Assembly: GCF_001469025.1 (NCBI RefSeq)
Contig: NZ_LNIZ01000010.1
Location: 1-49,599 of the forward strand
Direction: 5' to 3'
From: Trueperella bernardiae
Lineage (GTDB): Bacteria > Actinomycetota > Actinomycetes > Actinomycetales > Actinomycetaceae
Length of the DNA: 49,599 bases
Shown here: positions 28,800-38,879 of the stretch, one piece after another
Layout: the number at the start of each line of letters is the position of its first letter
Position numbering within the stretch: position 1 is the stretch's first letter
The notes under the pieces: generated by a model
The model's database searches: none
Told to the model about the DNA's origin: nothing
The model's input: the letters and a program-made list of their open reading frames with translations, nothing else
Position numbers and translations under genes: made by a program

Positions 28800-29387
28800 A
28801 TGAACGACACCATTGTCACCATCCGCGGATGGGTGGGAGGCGTGCCACGCCACTATGACCCAGAAGGAAACGAGGCTATGCCCGTGACCTTCCTCAACGT
28901 GGGCGTGACCCCACGCTACTATTCTCGCGTCCACAGCGAATACAAGGAGGGTGTGACCACCTGGTACTCCGTGCGGTGCTATGGGCGCCTGGCGAAGAAC
29001 GCCGCCGGCTGCCTGAGCAAGGGAACGCCGGTGCTCGTGCGCGGCAGGCTGAGCCAGCGCGAATGGGTTGACGCCAGCGGGGTGGTCCACTCATCGTTCG
29101 ACGTGAATGCCGACTCGATCGGGGTGGAGATCTCCACCGGTGTTGCTAACTACGTCAAGGTGCTGAAGAACCCGCCGGGCGACATGCGAGACGATCGATG
29201 GCGGACCGAGCCGAAGGGCGAGGGTGCCGAGGGCGAGGCGGGCGCCGATGGCGAAATGGGCGGCAGTGAGCCGGGCGCTGACGTCGTCGACATCGCCGGG
29301 CTCGACCAAGACGCGTTCGAGGCGGACGATGTCGACGCAGACGACGCCGCCCTCGAGGCCGAGCTGGAGGAGGACGAGCTGGTGTAG
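28800..29387 (+). CDS. Single-stranded DNA-binding protein (SSB paralogue)
   Basis: The 195-aa protein has an N-terminal OB-fold of the SSB type (TIVTIRGWVGGVPRHY ... WYSVRCYGRLAKNAAGCL ... VLVRGRLSQREW, residues 3-105) and a long acidic tail. The tail ends in ELEEDELV, not the DDIPF of replicative SSB that recruits partner proteins, so this is more likely an accessory SSB. AAGGAG (28789-28794) precedes the ATG. It is followed by a terminator. Confidence 0.85.
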   Translation: MNDTIVTIRGWVGGVPRHYDPEGNEAMPVTFLNVGVTPRYYSRVHSEYKEGVTTWYSVRCYGRLAKNAAGCLSKGTPVLVRGRLSQREWVDASGVVHSSFDVNADSIGVEISTGVANYVKVLKNPPGDMRDDRWRTEPKGEGAEGEAGADGEMGGSEPGADVVDIAGLDQDAFEADDVDADDAALEAELEEDELV

Positions 29388-29413
29388 ACGCGGCGGGCTC
29401 GCGCCGGGTGATC

Positions 29414-29435
29414 AAAAGCCCAGGCGCGGGCTTTT
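29414..29435 (+). terminator. Terminator of the SSB-like gene
   Basis: AAAAGCCC (29414-29421) pairs with GGGCTTTT (29428-29435) over a six-base loop. Confidence 0.85.
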
Positions 29436-29494
29436 GCCGCCCGGGGAGGATAAATTAGGCTTGAGCTAGTATCCAAGACGACTATGGGAGTACT

Positions 29495-31177
<1,683 letters not shown>

Positions 31178-31211
31178 CCTTTGCTCCTGCGGTTTTCCGC
31201 AGGGTGCGCCT

Positions 31212-31260
31212 ACGACGCCGTCAGCACCGGTTTCGACGTGAGCCGGGCTGACGGCGTCGT
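31212..31260. terminator. Bidirectional terminator between ettA and tesB
   Basis: A perfect 14-bp stem (31212-31225 with 31247-31260) lies between the convergent genes; an inner CCGG/CCGG extends it. Confidence 0.75.
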
Positions 31261-31326
31261 TGGCTATGCGCCACGAACGCGGCGGGAGCACATAGCGTCA
31301 GAAGCGCGCACGCTAGGAGCGCGGCC

Positions 31327-32223
31327 CTACGCGGCTGCGCTGCGGGAGCGGACCATACCCTCCTGGGACATCGTGGCCACGTGCTTGCCGTCTTGGAAGA
31401 AGCGCGCGAGGCTCAGGCCGCGCCCGCCCTGGGCGGAGGGCGAGGTGAGTTCGGCGAGGATCCAGTTCGACATGTTGACGTCGCGGTGCCACCAGATCGA
31501 GTGGTCGAGCGTGGCGAGCGACAGGTTGGGGCTCATCCAGAACAGGCCATGGCGGCGCAGGACGGGTTCGAGCATGAACTGGTCGGTGGAGTAGGCCAGC
31601 AGGGCCCGGTGCATGAACTGGGATGCCTCGGGCATCGGGTTGCGCAGGCGGAACCAGATGAGGGTGCGGTCGGTGCGCGCGCTCGCGGGCTTGACCCAGA
31701 TCGGGCCGTCGACATGGCGGAGGTCGGTGGCGTTGGTGGAGTTCATGATCCGGCCCACGGGGTTGTCCATGTTGGCGAAGTAGTCGGCGGAGGAGGGTAG
31801 GGATTCGGGGGCGGGCGCGTCGGGCATGGGCGTTTCGTGTTCCATGCCGTCCTGGACCTCTTGGAACGACGCGCGGGCCGTGAGGATCGTCTTGCCGTTT
31901 TGGGAGGCGTGGACGCGGCGCGTGGAAAATGAGCGGCCGTCGAGGACCTCTTCCACGTCGAGCTGGGTGGGAACATCGAGCTTTCCGGGGCGGAGGAAGG
32001 CCGCGGTGATGGAATGGATTTGGCGGCCGAGGTACTCGTCGGCCACGGTGGCATGCGCGGCCACAACTGCCTGGGCGAAGACCTGCCCGCCGTACACGCG
32101 CCCGGAGACCTGGTTGAGGTTCGTCCCCTCGTAGGAGCCGGGTTCGCGTTCTTTCATCTTCAGCGTGCGAAGCACGGAGGACAGCGGCTCGTCGTTGGTC
32201 TCAGGCACGGGCAGATATGGCAT
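31327..32223 (-). CDS. tesB: Acyl-CoA thioesterase II
   Basis: The 298-aa protein is a double hotdog of the TesB family, hydrolysing acyl-CoA to fatty acid and CoA. It has the N-terminal GRVYGGQVFAQAVVAA (about residues 40-55), the HSITAAFLRPG strand, and the C-terminal SLDHSIWWHR and LSLARFFQDG. The ATG has GAGG seven bases upstream. The predicted mRNA starts earlier, at 32257, with an overlapping leaderless ORF (see next entry). Confidence 0.9.
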   Translation of the reverse strand: MPYLPVPETNDEPLSSVLRTLKMKEREPGSYEGTNLNQVSGRVYGGQVFAQAVVAAHATVADEYLGRQIHSITAAFLRPGKLDVPTQLDVEEVLDGRSFSTRRVHASQNGKTILTARASFQEVQDGMEHETPMPDAPAPESLPSSADYFANMDNPVGRIMNSTNATDLRHVDGPIWVKPASARTDRTLIWFRLRNPMPEASQFMHRALLAYSTDQFMLEPVLRRHGLFWMSPNLSLATLDHSIWWHRDVNMSNWILAELTSPSAQGGRGLSLARFFQDGKHVATMSQEGMVRSRSAAA

Positions 32224-32257
32224 TTTTCCTCGCTTTCGCAGTGGCGGACGCGGTCAT
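32201..32257 (-). CDS. Possible 18-codon leaderless upstream ORF overlapping the tesB start
   Basis: TAGGAT (32264-32269, minus strand) ends six bases before an ATG at 32257. The ORF reads MTASATAKARKNAISARA and its stop lies 20 bases inside tesB in another frame. If the promoter is right, ribosomes starting at the mRNA end would pass over the tesB start and lower its use. Confidence 0.4.
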   Translation of the reverse strand: MTASATAKARKNAISARA

Positions 32258-32359
32258 GTACCCATCCTACTCTTCGGTAACTTTGCAAACTACTTTTACG
32301 CTTTCGTCAAAGAATTGTGATCTGGCTAAACTTGGGCCTAGCACAAAGAAGGAGATGCA

Positions 32360-34495
32360 ATGTCGCATGAGGTAAACCGAGACCTGCTGAAGGCCCTGGC
32401 TGAGGGCTACGGGGTGGCGCTCGATTTTTGGGATTTCGATGGTAACTTCCGGGAAGTGTCTACCTCGACCTTGATCTCTGTCCTCGCCGCGATGGGCGTG
32501 GATGCCTCGAGCGACGAGTCGATCCGCGCTGAGCTCAAGGCACGCGACGAGCGGCCGTGGCGGCGGGTTCTGCCGCACTGCACGATCGCGCGCGATGACC
32601 GGGAAACCACCTTCCAGGTCCACGTGCCCCACGGGTGCTCGGTGCAGGTGGAGATCATTGTGGAGGGCGGCGGCACGATCGGTGCCCGCCAGATCGATGA
32701 CTGGGAGCTGCCTCGCGACATCGACGGTGTCCTGACCGGCCAGGCCTCCTTCGTGGTGCCCGTGGGTACGCCGCTGGGTTATCACAAGCTACGCGCGCGG
32801 GTGATGGACGGTGGGGAAGAGCGCGTGGAGGAGGCGAGCCTCATCGTTACCCCCACCCGTCTCGACGTCGAATCACGGCTTCGCGGGCGCGCCTGGGGCA
32901 TGATGGCCCAGCTGTACTCCACGCGTTCGCGCCAGTCGTGGGGCATTGGGGACGCGGCGGACTTGGCCGAGATGGGCTCGCTGTTTGGCGAGCTCGGCGC
33001 CGACTTCCTGCTGGTCAACCCCCTGCACGCGGCCGAGCCGATCGAGCCGATGTCACCCTCGCCCTACCTGCCGGTGACCAGGCGCTTCTTCAACCCCGTC
33101 TACATCCGGCCCGAGGACATCCGCGAGGTCGCCTACCTGTCTGGCCCCGAGCGGTCGCTGGTGACGTGGGCGAGTGAGAACGTGAAGAAGATGTCGCTGG
33201 AGAACGAGCTCATCGAGCGCGACGCCGCCTGGAAGGCCAAGCGTGAGGCGCTCGACGTGATCTTCGCAGCCGGGCGCTCCCAGGCCCGCCAGCGCGACTT
33301 CGACCGCTTCCGCGAGATGGAGGGCCAAGGCCTGGAGGACTTTGCGCTGTGGTGTGCACTGGTGGAGAAGTACGGGGATGAGTTCCCCGACCAGCTGCGC
33401 GACATCAACTCCCCGCACGTGGCGCGCGAGCGCCGCGAGCTTGCGGACCGCGTGGACTTTTGGGCGTGGCTGCAGTGGGTGATGGACGAGCAGCTGAGCC
33501 GAGCGCAAAACGAATCGCGAGCGGCCGGCATGCGGATCGGCGTCTCGCATGACTTGGCCGTGGGCGTTCACCCCAAGGGCGCCGACGTGTGGATGCTCCC
33601 GGACGCCTTCGCCAGGGGGATCGGGGTTGGTGCCCCGCCGGACATGTACAACCAGCAGGGCCAGAACTGGTCCCAGCCACCGTGGCGCCCCGACTCGCTC
33701 GAGGAGATGAGCTACGCCCCGCTGCGCGACATGGCCCGCACGGTCATGCGCCACGCCGGGCTGCTGCGCGTGGATCACATCATGGGCCTGTTCCGGTTGT
33801 GGTGGATCCCCGAGGGCTCGGCGCCCACCGAGGGCACGTACGTGCGCTTCAATCATGAGGCGATGGTGGGCGTGCTGCTGCTCGAGGCGCACCGTGCCGG
33901 TGTGGTCGTGGTGGGCGAGGACCTTGGCACCGTGGAGCCGTGGGTGCGCGAGTACCTGCGCGAGCGCGGGATCTTCGGCACGTCCGTGTTTTGGTTTGAA
34001 AAGGACGAGGGCGGCTGGCCGATCCACCCGCAGGACTTCCGCTCGGACGCGATGGTGTCGGTGGACACGCACGACCTGCCACCGGCCGCCAGCTACCTGG
34101 CCGGCGAGCACGTGGACCTGCGCGAGAGCCTCGGCCTGCTCGTCAAGCCTGTGGAGGAGATGCGCGCCGAGGCGCGCGAGGAGCGAGATCGGGTCATGGC
34201 CCGCCTGCGCGAACACGGCCTGATCGGGGAGGACCCCTCGGAGCGCGAGGTGGTGGAGGCCCTGCACGCGTACATCGTGCGCACGCCCGCCCCGATCCTG
34301 CAGGTGTCGCTGGTCAATGCCGTGGGCGAGCGCCGGGCCCAGAACCAGCCGGGCACCGACCAGGAGTATCCCAACTGGCGCCTGCCGCTTGCGGACGGAA
34401 CCGAGCAGGTGGTGCTCGTGGAGGAGCTGGCCACGAACCCGCGCCTGCAGTCGCTCGTCGCCAGGCTCAACCAGGAACTGGAGAGCACTCGCTAG
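32360..34495 (+). CDS. malQ: 4-alpha-glucanotransferase (amylomaltase)
   Basis: The 711-aa GH77 enzyme transfers maltodextrin chains between acceptors. After an N-terminal extension of about 170 residues, usual in actinobacterial MalQ, comes the barrel with WGIGDAADLAEMG, SPYLPVTRRFFNPVYI, the nucleophile region LRVDHIMGLFRLWW (about 475), the acid/base GEDLGTVEPWVRE (about 525) and SVDTHDLPP. AAGGAGATGCA precedes the ATG. A TAAACT -10 box is at 32327-32332. The stop overlaps the next gene by one base. Confidence 0.95.
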   Translation: MSHEVNRDLLKALAEGYGVALDFWDFDGNFREVSTSTLISVLAAMGVDASSDESIRAELKARDERPWRRVLPHCTIARDDRETTFQVHVPHGCSVQVEIIVEGGGTIGARQIDDWELPRDIDGVLTGQASFVVPVGTPLGYHKLRARVMDGGEERVEEASLIVTPTRLDVESRLRGRAWGMMAQLYSTRSRQSWGIGDAADLAEMGSLFGELGADFLLVNPLHAAEPIEPMSPSPYLPVTRRFFNPVYIRPEDIREVAYLSGPERSLVTWASENVKKMSLENELIERDAAWKAKREALDVIFAAGRSQARQRDFDRFREMEGQGLEDFALWCALVEKYGDEFPDQLRDINSPHVARERRELADRVDFWAWLQWVMDEQLSRAQNESRAAGMRIGVSHDLAVGVHPKGADVWMLPDAFARGIGVGAPPDMYNQQGQNWSQPPWRPDSLEEMSYAPLRDMARTVMRHAGLLRVDHIMGLFRLWWIPEGSAPTEGTYVRFNHEAMVGVLLLEAHRAGVVVVGEDLGTVEPWVREYLRERGIFGTSVFWFEKDEGGWPIHPQDFRSDAMVSVDTHDLPPAASYLAGEHVDLRESLGLLVKPVEEMRAEAREERDRVMARLREHGLIGEDPSEREVVEALHAYIVRTPAPILQVSLVNAVGERRAQNQPGTDQEYPNWRLPLADGTEQVVLVEELATNPRLQSLVARLNQELESTR

Positions 34496-34740
34496 TGGAC
34501 CTAGATGAGCTCCTCGCCGCGGTGGGCGGGGCTGAGAACGTACGCAAGGTGGATATGGCCCTGGCCCGCATCCGCGTGGGCGTAGTGGACAAGGACCTGG
34601 TGGACAAGCCACGCCTGGAGCGGATGGGCGCGATCGGCGTGGTGGTCCAACGGCGAGCCGTGCAGCTCATCTTCGGCCCGGAGGCCGAGCAGATCGGCAT
34701 GGACCTGGCCCGGCGCCTCTTCGGCGAGCCCGAGGAGTAG
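34495..34740 (+). CDS. Stand-alone PTS EIIB-like domain lacking the active-site cysteine
   Basis: The 81-aa product matches the glucose-family EIIB fold along its length: LLAAVGGAENVRKVD, then ARIRVGVVDKDLVDKPRLE, then MGAIGVVV and AVQLIFGPEAEQIG. In true EIIB the loop reads like DxCxTRLR, with the cysteine phosphorylated during transport. Here it is DMALARIR, with Ala22 in place of Cys. It cannot carry phosphate in the usual way. GTG 34495 overlaps the malQ stop by one base, so it is translated with malQ. A regulatory or carbohydrate-sensing role is possible; no EIIC or EIIA is nearby. Confidence 0.7.
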   Translation: MDLDELLAAVGGAENVRKVDMALARIRVGVVDKDLVDKPRLERMGAIGVVVQRRAVQLIFGPEAEQIGMDLARRLFGEPEE

Positions 34741-34754
34741 CGGCCCGGCCGGGG

Positions 34755-35276
34755 TCAGAGGCGGTGGTCGTACATGCCGATCGCCTGCATGAGGGCGAAC
34801 ATGGTCACGGGGCCGACGAACGTGAAGCCCAGCCGCTTGAGTTCCTTGGCGAGCTCGGCTGACTTCGGCGATCGGCCCGCATCCGGCCCCTCCCCATACG
34901 GGTCGTCTGGCGCGAAAGACCACACGAGCTCGGCGAGCGACTGGCCTGCCTCCTCCAACGCCACGGTGGCCTTCGCGTTCGTGATCGCTGCCCGGATCTT
35001 GCGCTCGTTGCGGATGATGGCCGGGTCGGCGAGGAGGCGCTCGACGTCGTCCTCGGTGAAAGCGGCCACGACGCCGGGGTCGAAGCCGGCAAAGGCCTGT
35101 CGGAAGGCCGGGCGCTTGCGCAACACGGTCTCCCACGAGAGTCCCGACTGGAAGCCCTCGAGCACGATGCGCTCGAATATCTCGGCAGAGTCGGTGACGG
35201 GAAAGCCCCACTCCTGGTCGTAGTAGTCGCGCAGGAGGTCGGATGTGTTAGCCCATGAGGGTCGTATCTGGTTCAT
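34755..35276 (-). CDS. tag: DNA-3-methyladenine glycosylase I-like protein, zinc site lost
   Basis: The 173-aa protein follows E. coli Tag closely (YYDQEWGFPV, LEGFQSGLSWETVLRKR with the base-binding Glu, FDPGVVAAFTEDDVERLL, GFTFVGPVTMFALMQAIGM). It should excise 3-methyladenine. The zinc snap of E. coli Tag (Cys4, His17, His175, Cys179) is mostly gone: RCxW is RPSW, YHD is YYD, and the chain stops at YDHRL. TAGGAT (35283-35288) ends six bases before the ATG, so translation is probably leaderless. Confidence 0.88.
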   Translation of the reverse strand: MNQIRPSWANTSDLLRDYYDQEWGFPVTDSAEIFERIVLEGFQSGLSWETVLRKRPAFRQAFAGFDPGVVAAFTEDDVERLLADPAIIRNERKIRAAITNAKATVALEEAGQSLAELVWSFAPDDPYGEGPDAGRSPKSAELAKELKRLGFTFVGPVTMFALMQAIGMYDHRL

Positions 35277-35320
35277 GGTGACATCCTACGAAAACCCGCA
35301 AGCCTAACCCGCCGATAATG

Positions 35321-35359
35321 CGTGGATTGTGGATGCGGGCCCCGCATCCACAATCCACG
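35321..35359. repeat. Perfect 19-bp inverted repeat with one-base spacer
   Basis: Bases 35321-35339 are the exact reverse complement of 35341-35359. It lies about 33-83 bases upstream of the tag start and 121 bases after pepN. It could be an operator, a cruciform or an extra terminator. Confidence 0.85.
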
Positions 35360-35385
35360 GACAACTTCCTGGCGTGAGGGTAGCA

Positions 35386-35418
35386 AAAACGCGCGGGTGT
35401 GAATCGCCGCACCCGCGC
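35386..35418 (-). terminator. Terminator of pepN
   Basis: On the minus strand GCGCGGGTG (35410-35418) pairs with CACCCGCGC (35391-35399), followed by GTTTTT. Confidence 0.88.
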
Positions 35419-35479
35419 GCTTCGGTACCGTGCCACCAGCTTCGGTGCTCAAGTCGTGCGCCGGCCGGGCCCGTGTCAG

Positions 35480-38029
35480 CTAGGCCGAACGCGCGGCGTC
35501 GCAGGCCTGGGCCGCCGCGGCCCGCTGGGCGTTGCTCAGCCGCTCTAAGACCATGCGGCGCAGCGCCGGGGCCGCCTCCGCGTTCTCGTCCAGCCACTGC
35601 TGGGTGCGCGCCACGAGGTCCACCCCGAGGTCCAGCCCGTTGAGCGGGGCGGGGTAGACGAGGCTGACGAAGTTCTGCGAGAACTCAAGCGTCCGGTTCT
35701 CCCACTGGTTGAGGATCTCACCGAAGAAGCGCTCCACGTACGGCACGAGCAGCTCCGGATTGCCCTCGGTGAAGCCCCATCCCAGCGCGCGCTGCACGGA
35801 GTTCGAGGTCTTGCCGCCCACGATGTCCTCCCATGCGCGCTCCTTGGCGCCCGCGTCCGAGATCGACGCCCGGGCACGGGCCGCCCCCGCCGCTCCCGAC
35901 GCCGTGTTGTCACGCTCGGCCAGCTCGGCGGCGATGGTTGCCTCATCCACGCGCCCAGCCGCGGCCAGGCGGCGCAAAATGACCCAGCGGAAGTTGGCAT
36001 CCACGGCCAGCCCGGCCGGGACGTTGTCGTCAGACAGCCACCCGGCCACGAGGTCGAGCTGGCTGTCCCCGCTCATAGTGACGGCGGCCATCGCGATCTG
36101 AAGCTGGCGATCGGAGGCAGGCTCGGTGGTGGCGAGGATCTCGAATAGGCGCGCGGCCACCTTTTCCTTGAGCTCCGGTCGGTTCGCCGGCGCGGAGTAT
36201 AGCTCAGTGGCGGTCTGCAGCTGGGAGAGCAGGTAGCGCAGCACCGTGCCGTGGTCCTCGGTCTCGAGAGCACGCAGGGCGAGCTCCACGTAGTCGGTGG
36301 CGGGCAGCTCGGCGTCGCGGCACATGTCCCACATGGAAGCGAGCACGAGCGTGCGCGGGAGGCGATCGGTGAAGGCGTTGATGTGATCGCGCGCCGTGGC
36401 GGCCGACCGTTCGTCGAGGCGCACCTTGGCGTAGGCGAGGTCGCCGTCGTTGATAAGGAAGAGGTCGGGGCGGCGGGTGCCCGCCAGCTCGGCCACCTCG
36501 GTCAGCTCCCCGTCGATGTCGAGCTCAACGTTCACCACGCGCTCGAGCTTACCGCCCTCCAGGGCATACCCGCCGACCCCGATGCGGTGCGGGCGCAGCG
36601 AGGCGTGCTCGTCGCATGTCTGGCGGATAGCGAACCGCGTGATCGTCTCCCCGTCGGCCTCGATCACCGGGGTGAGCGTGTTGATACCGGCCTCCTCGAG
36701 CCACAGCTTCGACCAGGCCTTGAGGTCGCGCCCGGAGGCGGCCTCGAGTTCCACCAACAGATCCTCCAACGTGGCGTTGCCCCACGCCTTCTTCTTCAGG
36801 TAGCGTGAGACGCCGGTCATGAACTCGTTGTAGCCCACGTAGGCCACGAGCTGCTGGAACACGGAGGCGCCCTTGCCGTACGTGATGCCGTCAAAGTTGA
36901 CCATTACGTCCTCCAGGTCGCGGATCTCGGCCGAGATCGGATGCGTGGAGGGCAGCTGGTCCTGGGCCTGCGCCCACACCTTCTCCGAGGCGTTAAACGT
37001 TACCCATGCGTCCGTCCAGCGCGTGTTCTTTGCGGTGGCCACGTGGCTCATGAACTCGGCGAACGATTCGTTCAGCCACAGGTCATTCCACCACTTCATC
37101 GTCACCAGGTCGCCGAACCACATGTGGGCCAGCTCGTGGATAATCGTGATCGCCCGACGCTCCACCAGGGCGGCGGTGGGGCGGGAGCGGAAGACGTAGT
37201 CATCGAGGATGGTCACGCAGCCCGGGTGCTCCATGGCGCCCGCGTTGAACTCGGGCACGAAAATCTGGTCGTACTTGCGGAACGGGTAGGGCACGTCGAA
37301 CTCGTTTTCGAACACCTCCATGCCCTGGATCGTGATGTCAATGCACTCCTGGGCGTCCAAGTACTCGCCGAGCGAGGCACGGGCGTAGACGCCCATGGGG
37401 ATGACGCGCCCGTCGGTGGACGTGTAACTGCCCGTGCCACCTACGTACGGGCCGGCCACGATCGCGGTGAGGTAGGTGGAGATGCGCTCGGTGGGGGTGA
37501 ACTCCCAGCGCGCCACGCCGCCTCCGAGCGGGGTGGGCTCCGGTGTCGGAGATACCGAGAAGACTTTCCAGCTTTCCGGCGCGTCCACCACGAACGTGAA
37601 CTGGGCCTTGAGGTCGGGCTGCTCGAAGTTGGCATACATGCGCCGCGCGTCGGGCACCTCAAACTGCGAGTACAGGTAGACCTGGCCGTCGGCCGGGTCG
37701 ACGGCGCGGTGCAGGCCCTCGCCCGTGTGCGAGAAGGGGCAAATCGCTTCCACGTACAGCTCGTTGTCCGCCGCCAGGTTCGGCAACGGGATGCGCGAAT
37801 CGGCGTACGAATCGACGGGCAGTTCCTCGCCGTTGAGGCGGATCGCCAGGACCTCGTCCGCGATGAGGTCGATGAACGACGACGCGCCCGGGGTTGCCGC
37901 GAAACGCACGGTGGTGGCCGAGCGGAACGTCTCCTCTCCGGTGAGGTCGAGTTCGACCCGGTAGGTCTCGGTCTGGATGAGGTCCGCGCGCTCGCTCGCT
38001 TCGGCGCGGGTCAAGTTGGTGCCGGGCAT
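35480..38029 (-). CDS. pepN: Aminopeptidase N (M1 family)
   Basis: The 849-aa metallopeptidase removes N-terminal residues from peptides. The zinc site is HELAHMWFGD with the third ligand in LWLNESFAEF (HExxH-18-E, about residues 310-335). The substrate motif usually GAMEN reads GAMEH here. The C-terminal ERAP1-like helical domain is complete. The start at 38029 is chosen for AAAGGA seven bases upstream and the expected length; the frame stays open far upstream through the divergent gene, which is an artefact of high GC. Confidence 0.94.
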   Translation of the reverse strand: MPGTNLTRAEASERADLIQTETYRVELDLTGEETFRSATTVRFAATPGASSFIDLIADEVLAIRLNGEELPVDSYADSRIPLPNLAADNELYVEAICPFSHTGEGLHRAVDPADGQVYLYSQFEVPDARRMYANFEQPDLKAQFTFVVDAPESWKVFSVSPTPEPTPLGGGVARWEFTPTERISTYLTAIVAGPYVGGTGSYTSTDGRVIPMGVYARASLGEYLDAQECIDITIQGMEVFENEFDVPYPFRKYDQIFVPEFNAGAMEHPGCVTILDDYVFRSRPTAALVERRAITIIHELAHMWFGDLVTMKWWNDLWLNESFAEFMSHVATAKNTRWTDAWVTFNASEKVWAQAQDQLPSTHPISAEIRDLEDVMVNFDGITYGKGASVFQQLVAYVGYNEFMTGVSRYLKKKAWGNATLEDLLVELEAASGRDLKAWSKLWLEEAGINTLTPVIEADGETITRFAIRQTCDEHASLRPHRIGVGGYALEGGKLERVVNVELDIDGELTEVAELAGTRRPDLFLINDGDLAYAKVRLDERSAATARDHINAFTDRLPRTLVLASMWDMCRDAELPATDYVELALRALETEDHGTVLRYLLSQLQTATELYSAPANRPELKEKVAARLFEILATTEPASDRQLQIAMAAVTMSGDSQLDLVAGWLSDDNVPAGLAVDANFRWVILRRLAAAGRVDEATIAAELAERDNTASGAAGAARARASISDAGAKERAWEDIVGGKTSNSVQRALGWGFTEGNPELLVPYVERFFGEILNQWENRTLEFSQNFVSLVYPAPLNGLDLGVDLVARTQQWLDENAEAAPALRRMVLERLSNAQRAAAAQACDAARSA

Positions 38030-38158
38030 GGTGTCCTTTCTCTTGCCGGTGCTGGCCTGATATCCAAGGATACTCAGGCGGGCCGCCGCGGCCCAACGCG
38101 TCAATTCGCCGCTGGCGTAGCTGTGGAAAGCGTGGGCGCAGAGGGGAAGAATGGGGAC

Positions 38159-38758
38159 ATGAGCGACAACGTAGATTTCTGGTTTGACCCGTCCTGCCCG
38201 TGGACTTGGATCACCTCCCGGTGGCTCGTGGAGGTTTCCGAGCTTCGCGACCTCAACATCACCTGGCACTCCTTCTCCCTGTGGGAGCTCAACCGCGGCC
38301 GCGAGCTCGACCCCGGCTACCGCGCACACATCGACGAGCTGCGCGGCTTCGGCCGCGTCACGATGGGCGTGGAGATCGAGGCGCCCGAGCGGCTCGCGCA
38401 GTTTTACACCGTGCTGGGCGCGGCCATCCACAATGAGGGTGCCGACAAGAACGACGCCGCCCTTGCCGCCGCGCTCGCCGCCTCCGGCCTCGATGCCTCC
38501 ATTCTCGAGCGGGCCAACGCCGGGGAATACGACGAGGCACTCGCCGCCTCCACCCGCGCGGCCCTGGAGAAGGTGGGCGACGACGTCGGCGTACCCATCA
38601 TCGCGGTTGGCGACACGGCCTTCTTCGGGCCAGTCATGTCGCCCGCCCCACACGGGGAGGAAGCCGCCCGCGCCTGGGACGGCACCCTGGCGCTCGCTAA
38701 AACCCCGGGCTTCTTCGAGCTCAAGCGCTCGCGGGATGTGGGGCCGATCTTCGACTAG
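38159..38758 (+). CDS. DsbA-family oxidoreductase, Rv2466c-like (mycothiol-linked)
   Basis: The 199-aa thioredoxin-fold protein matches mycobacterial Rv2466c: FWFDPSCPWTWITSRWLVEV at the N-terminus, AIHNEGADKND, and GDTAFFGPVMSPAPHGEEA with FFELKRSRDVGPIFD at the end. Rv2466c is a mycothiol-dependent reductase with CPWC; here the motif is CPWT, leaving only one cysteine. AAGAAT ends six bases before the ATG, suggesting a leaderless mRNA. It is divergent from pepN. Confidence 0.85.
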   Translation: MSDNVDFWFDPSCPWTWITSRWLVEVSELRDLNITWHSFSLWELNRGRELDPGYRAHIDELRGFGRVTMGVEIEAPERLAQFYTVLGAAIHNEGADKNDAALAAALAASGLDASILERANAGEYDEALAASTRAALEKVGDDVGVPIIAVGDTAFFGPVMSPAPHGEEAARAWDGTLALAKTPGFFELKRSRDVGPIFD

Positions 38759-38798
38759 CCCCGCGCCCGAAGGCGTGTTGGACGCAAGTGAATATGAA

Positions 38799-38834
38799 GG
38801 AGGGGGGGGTTGGCCCGCGGGCCAACCCCCCTCC
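38799..38834. terminator. Bidirectional terminator between convergent genes
   Basis: A long stem joins GGAGG..GGTTGGCCC with GGGCCAACCCCCCTCC around a GC loop; the left arm has two extra G in an eight-G run. Confidence 0.8.
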
Positions 38835-38879
38835 GCTATCGGCGGCGTACGAATCTGCCTTTCGCCCGCCGGCCAAGCG

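Noticed and set aside
32285-32320. TTTGCAAA-like palindrome before malQ as a LacI-type operator.
   Set aside because: The symmetry is short and imperfect and could be chance.
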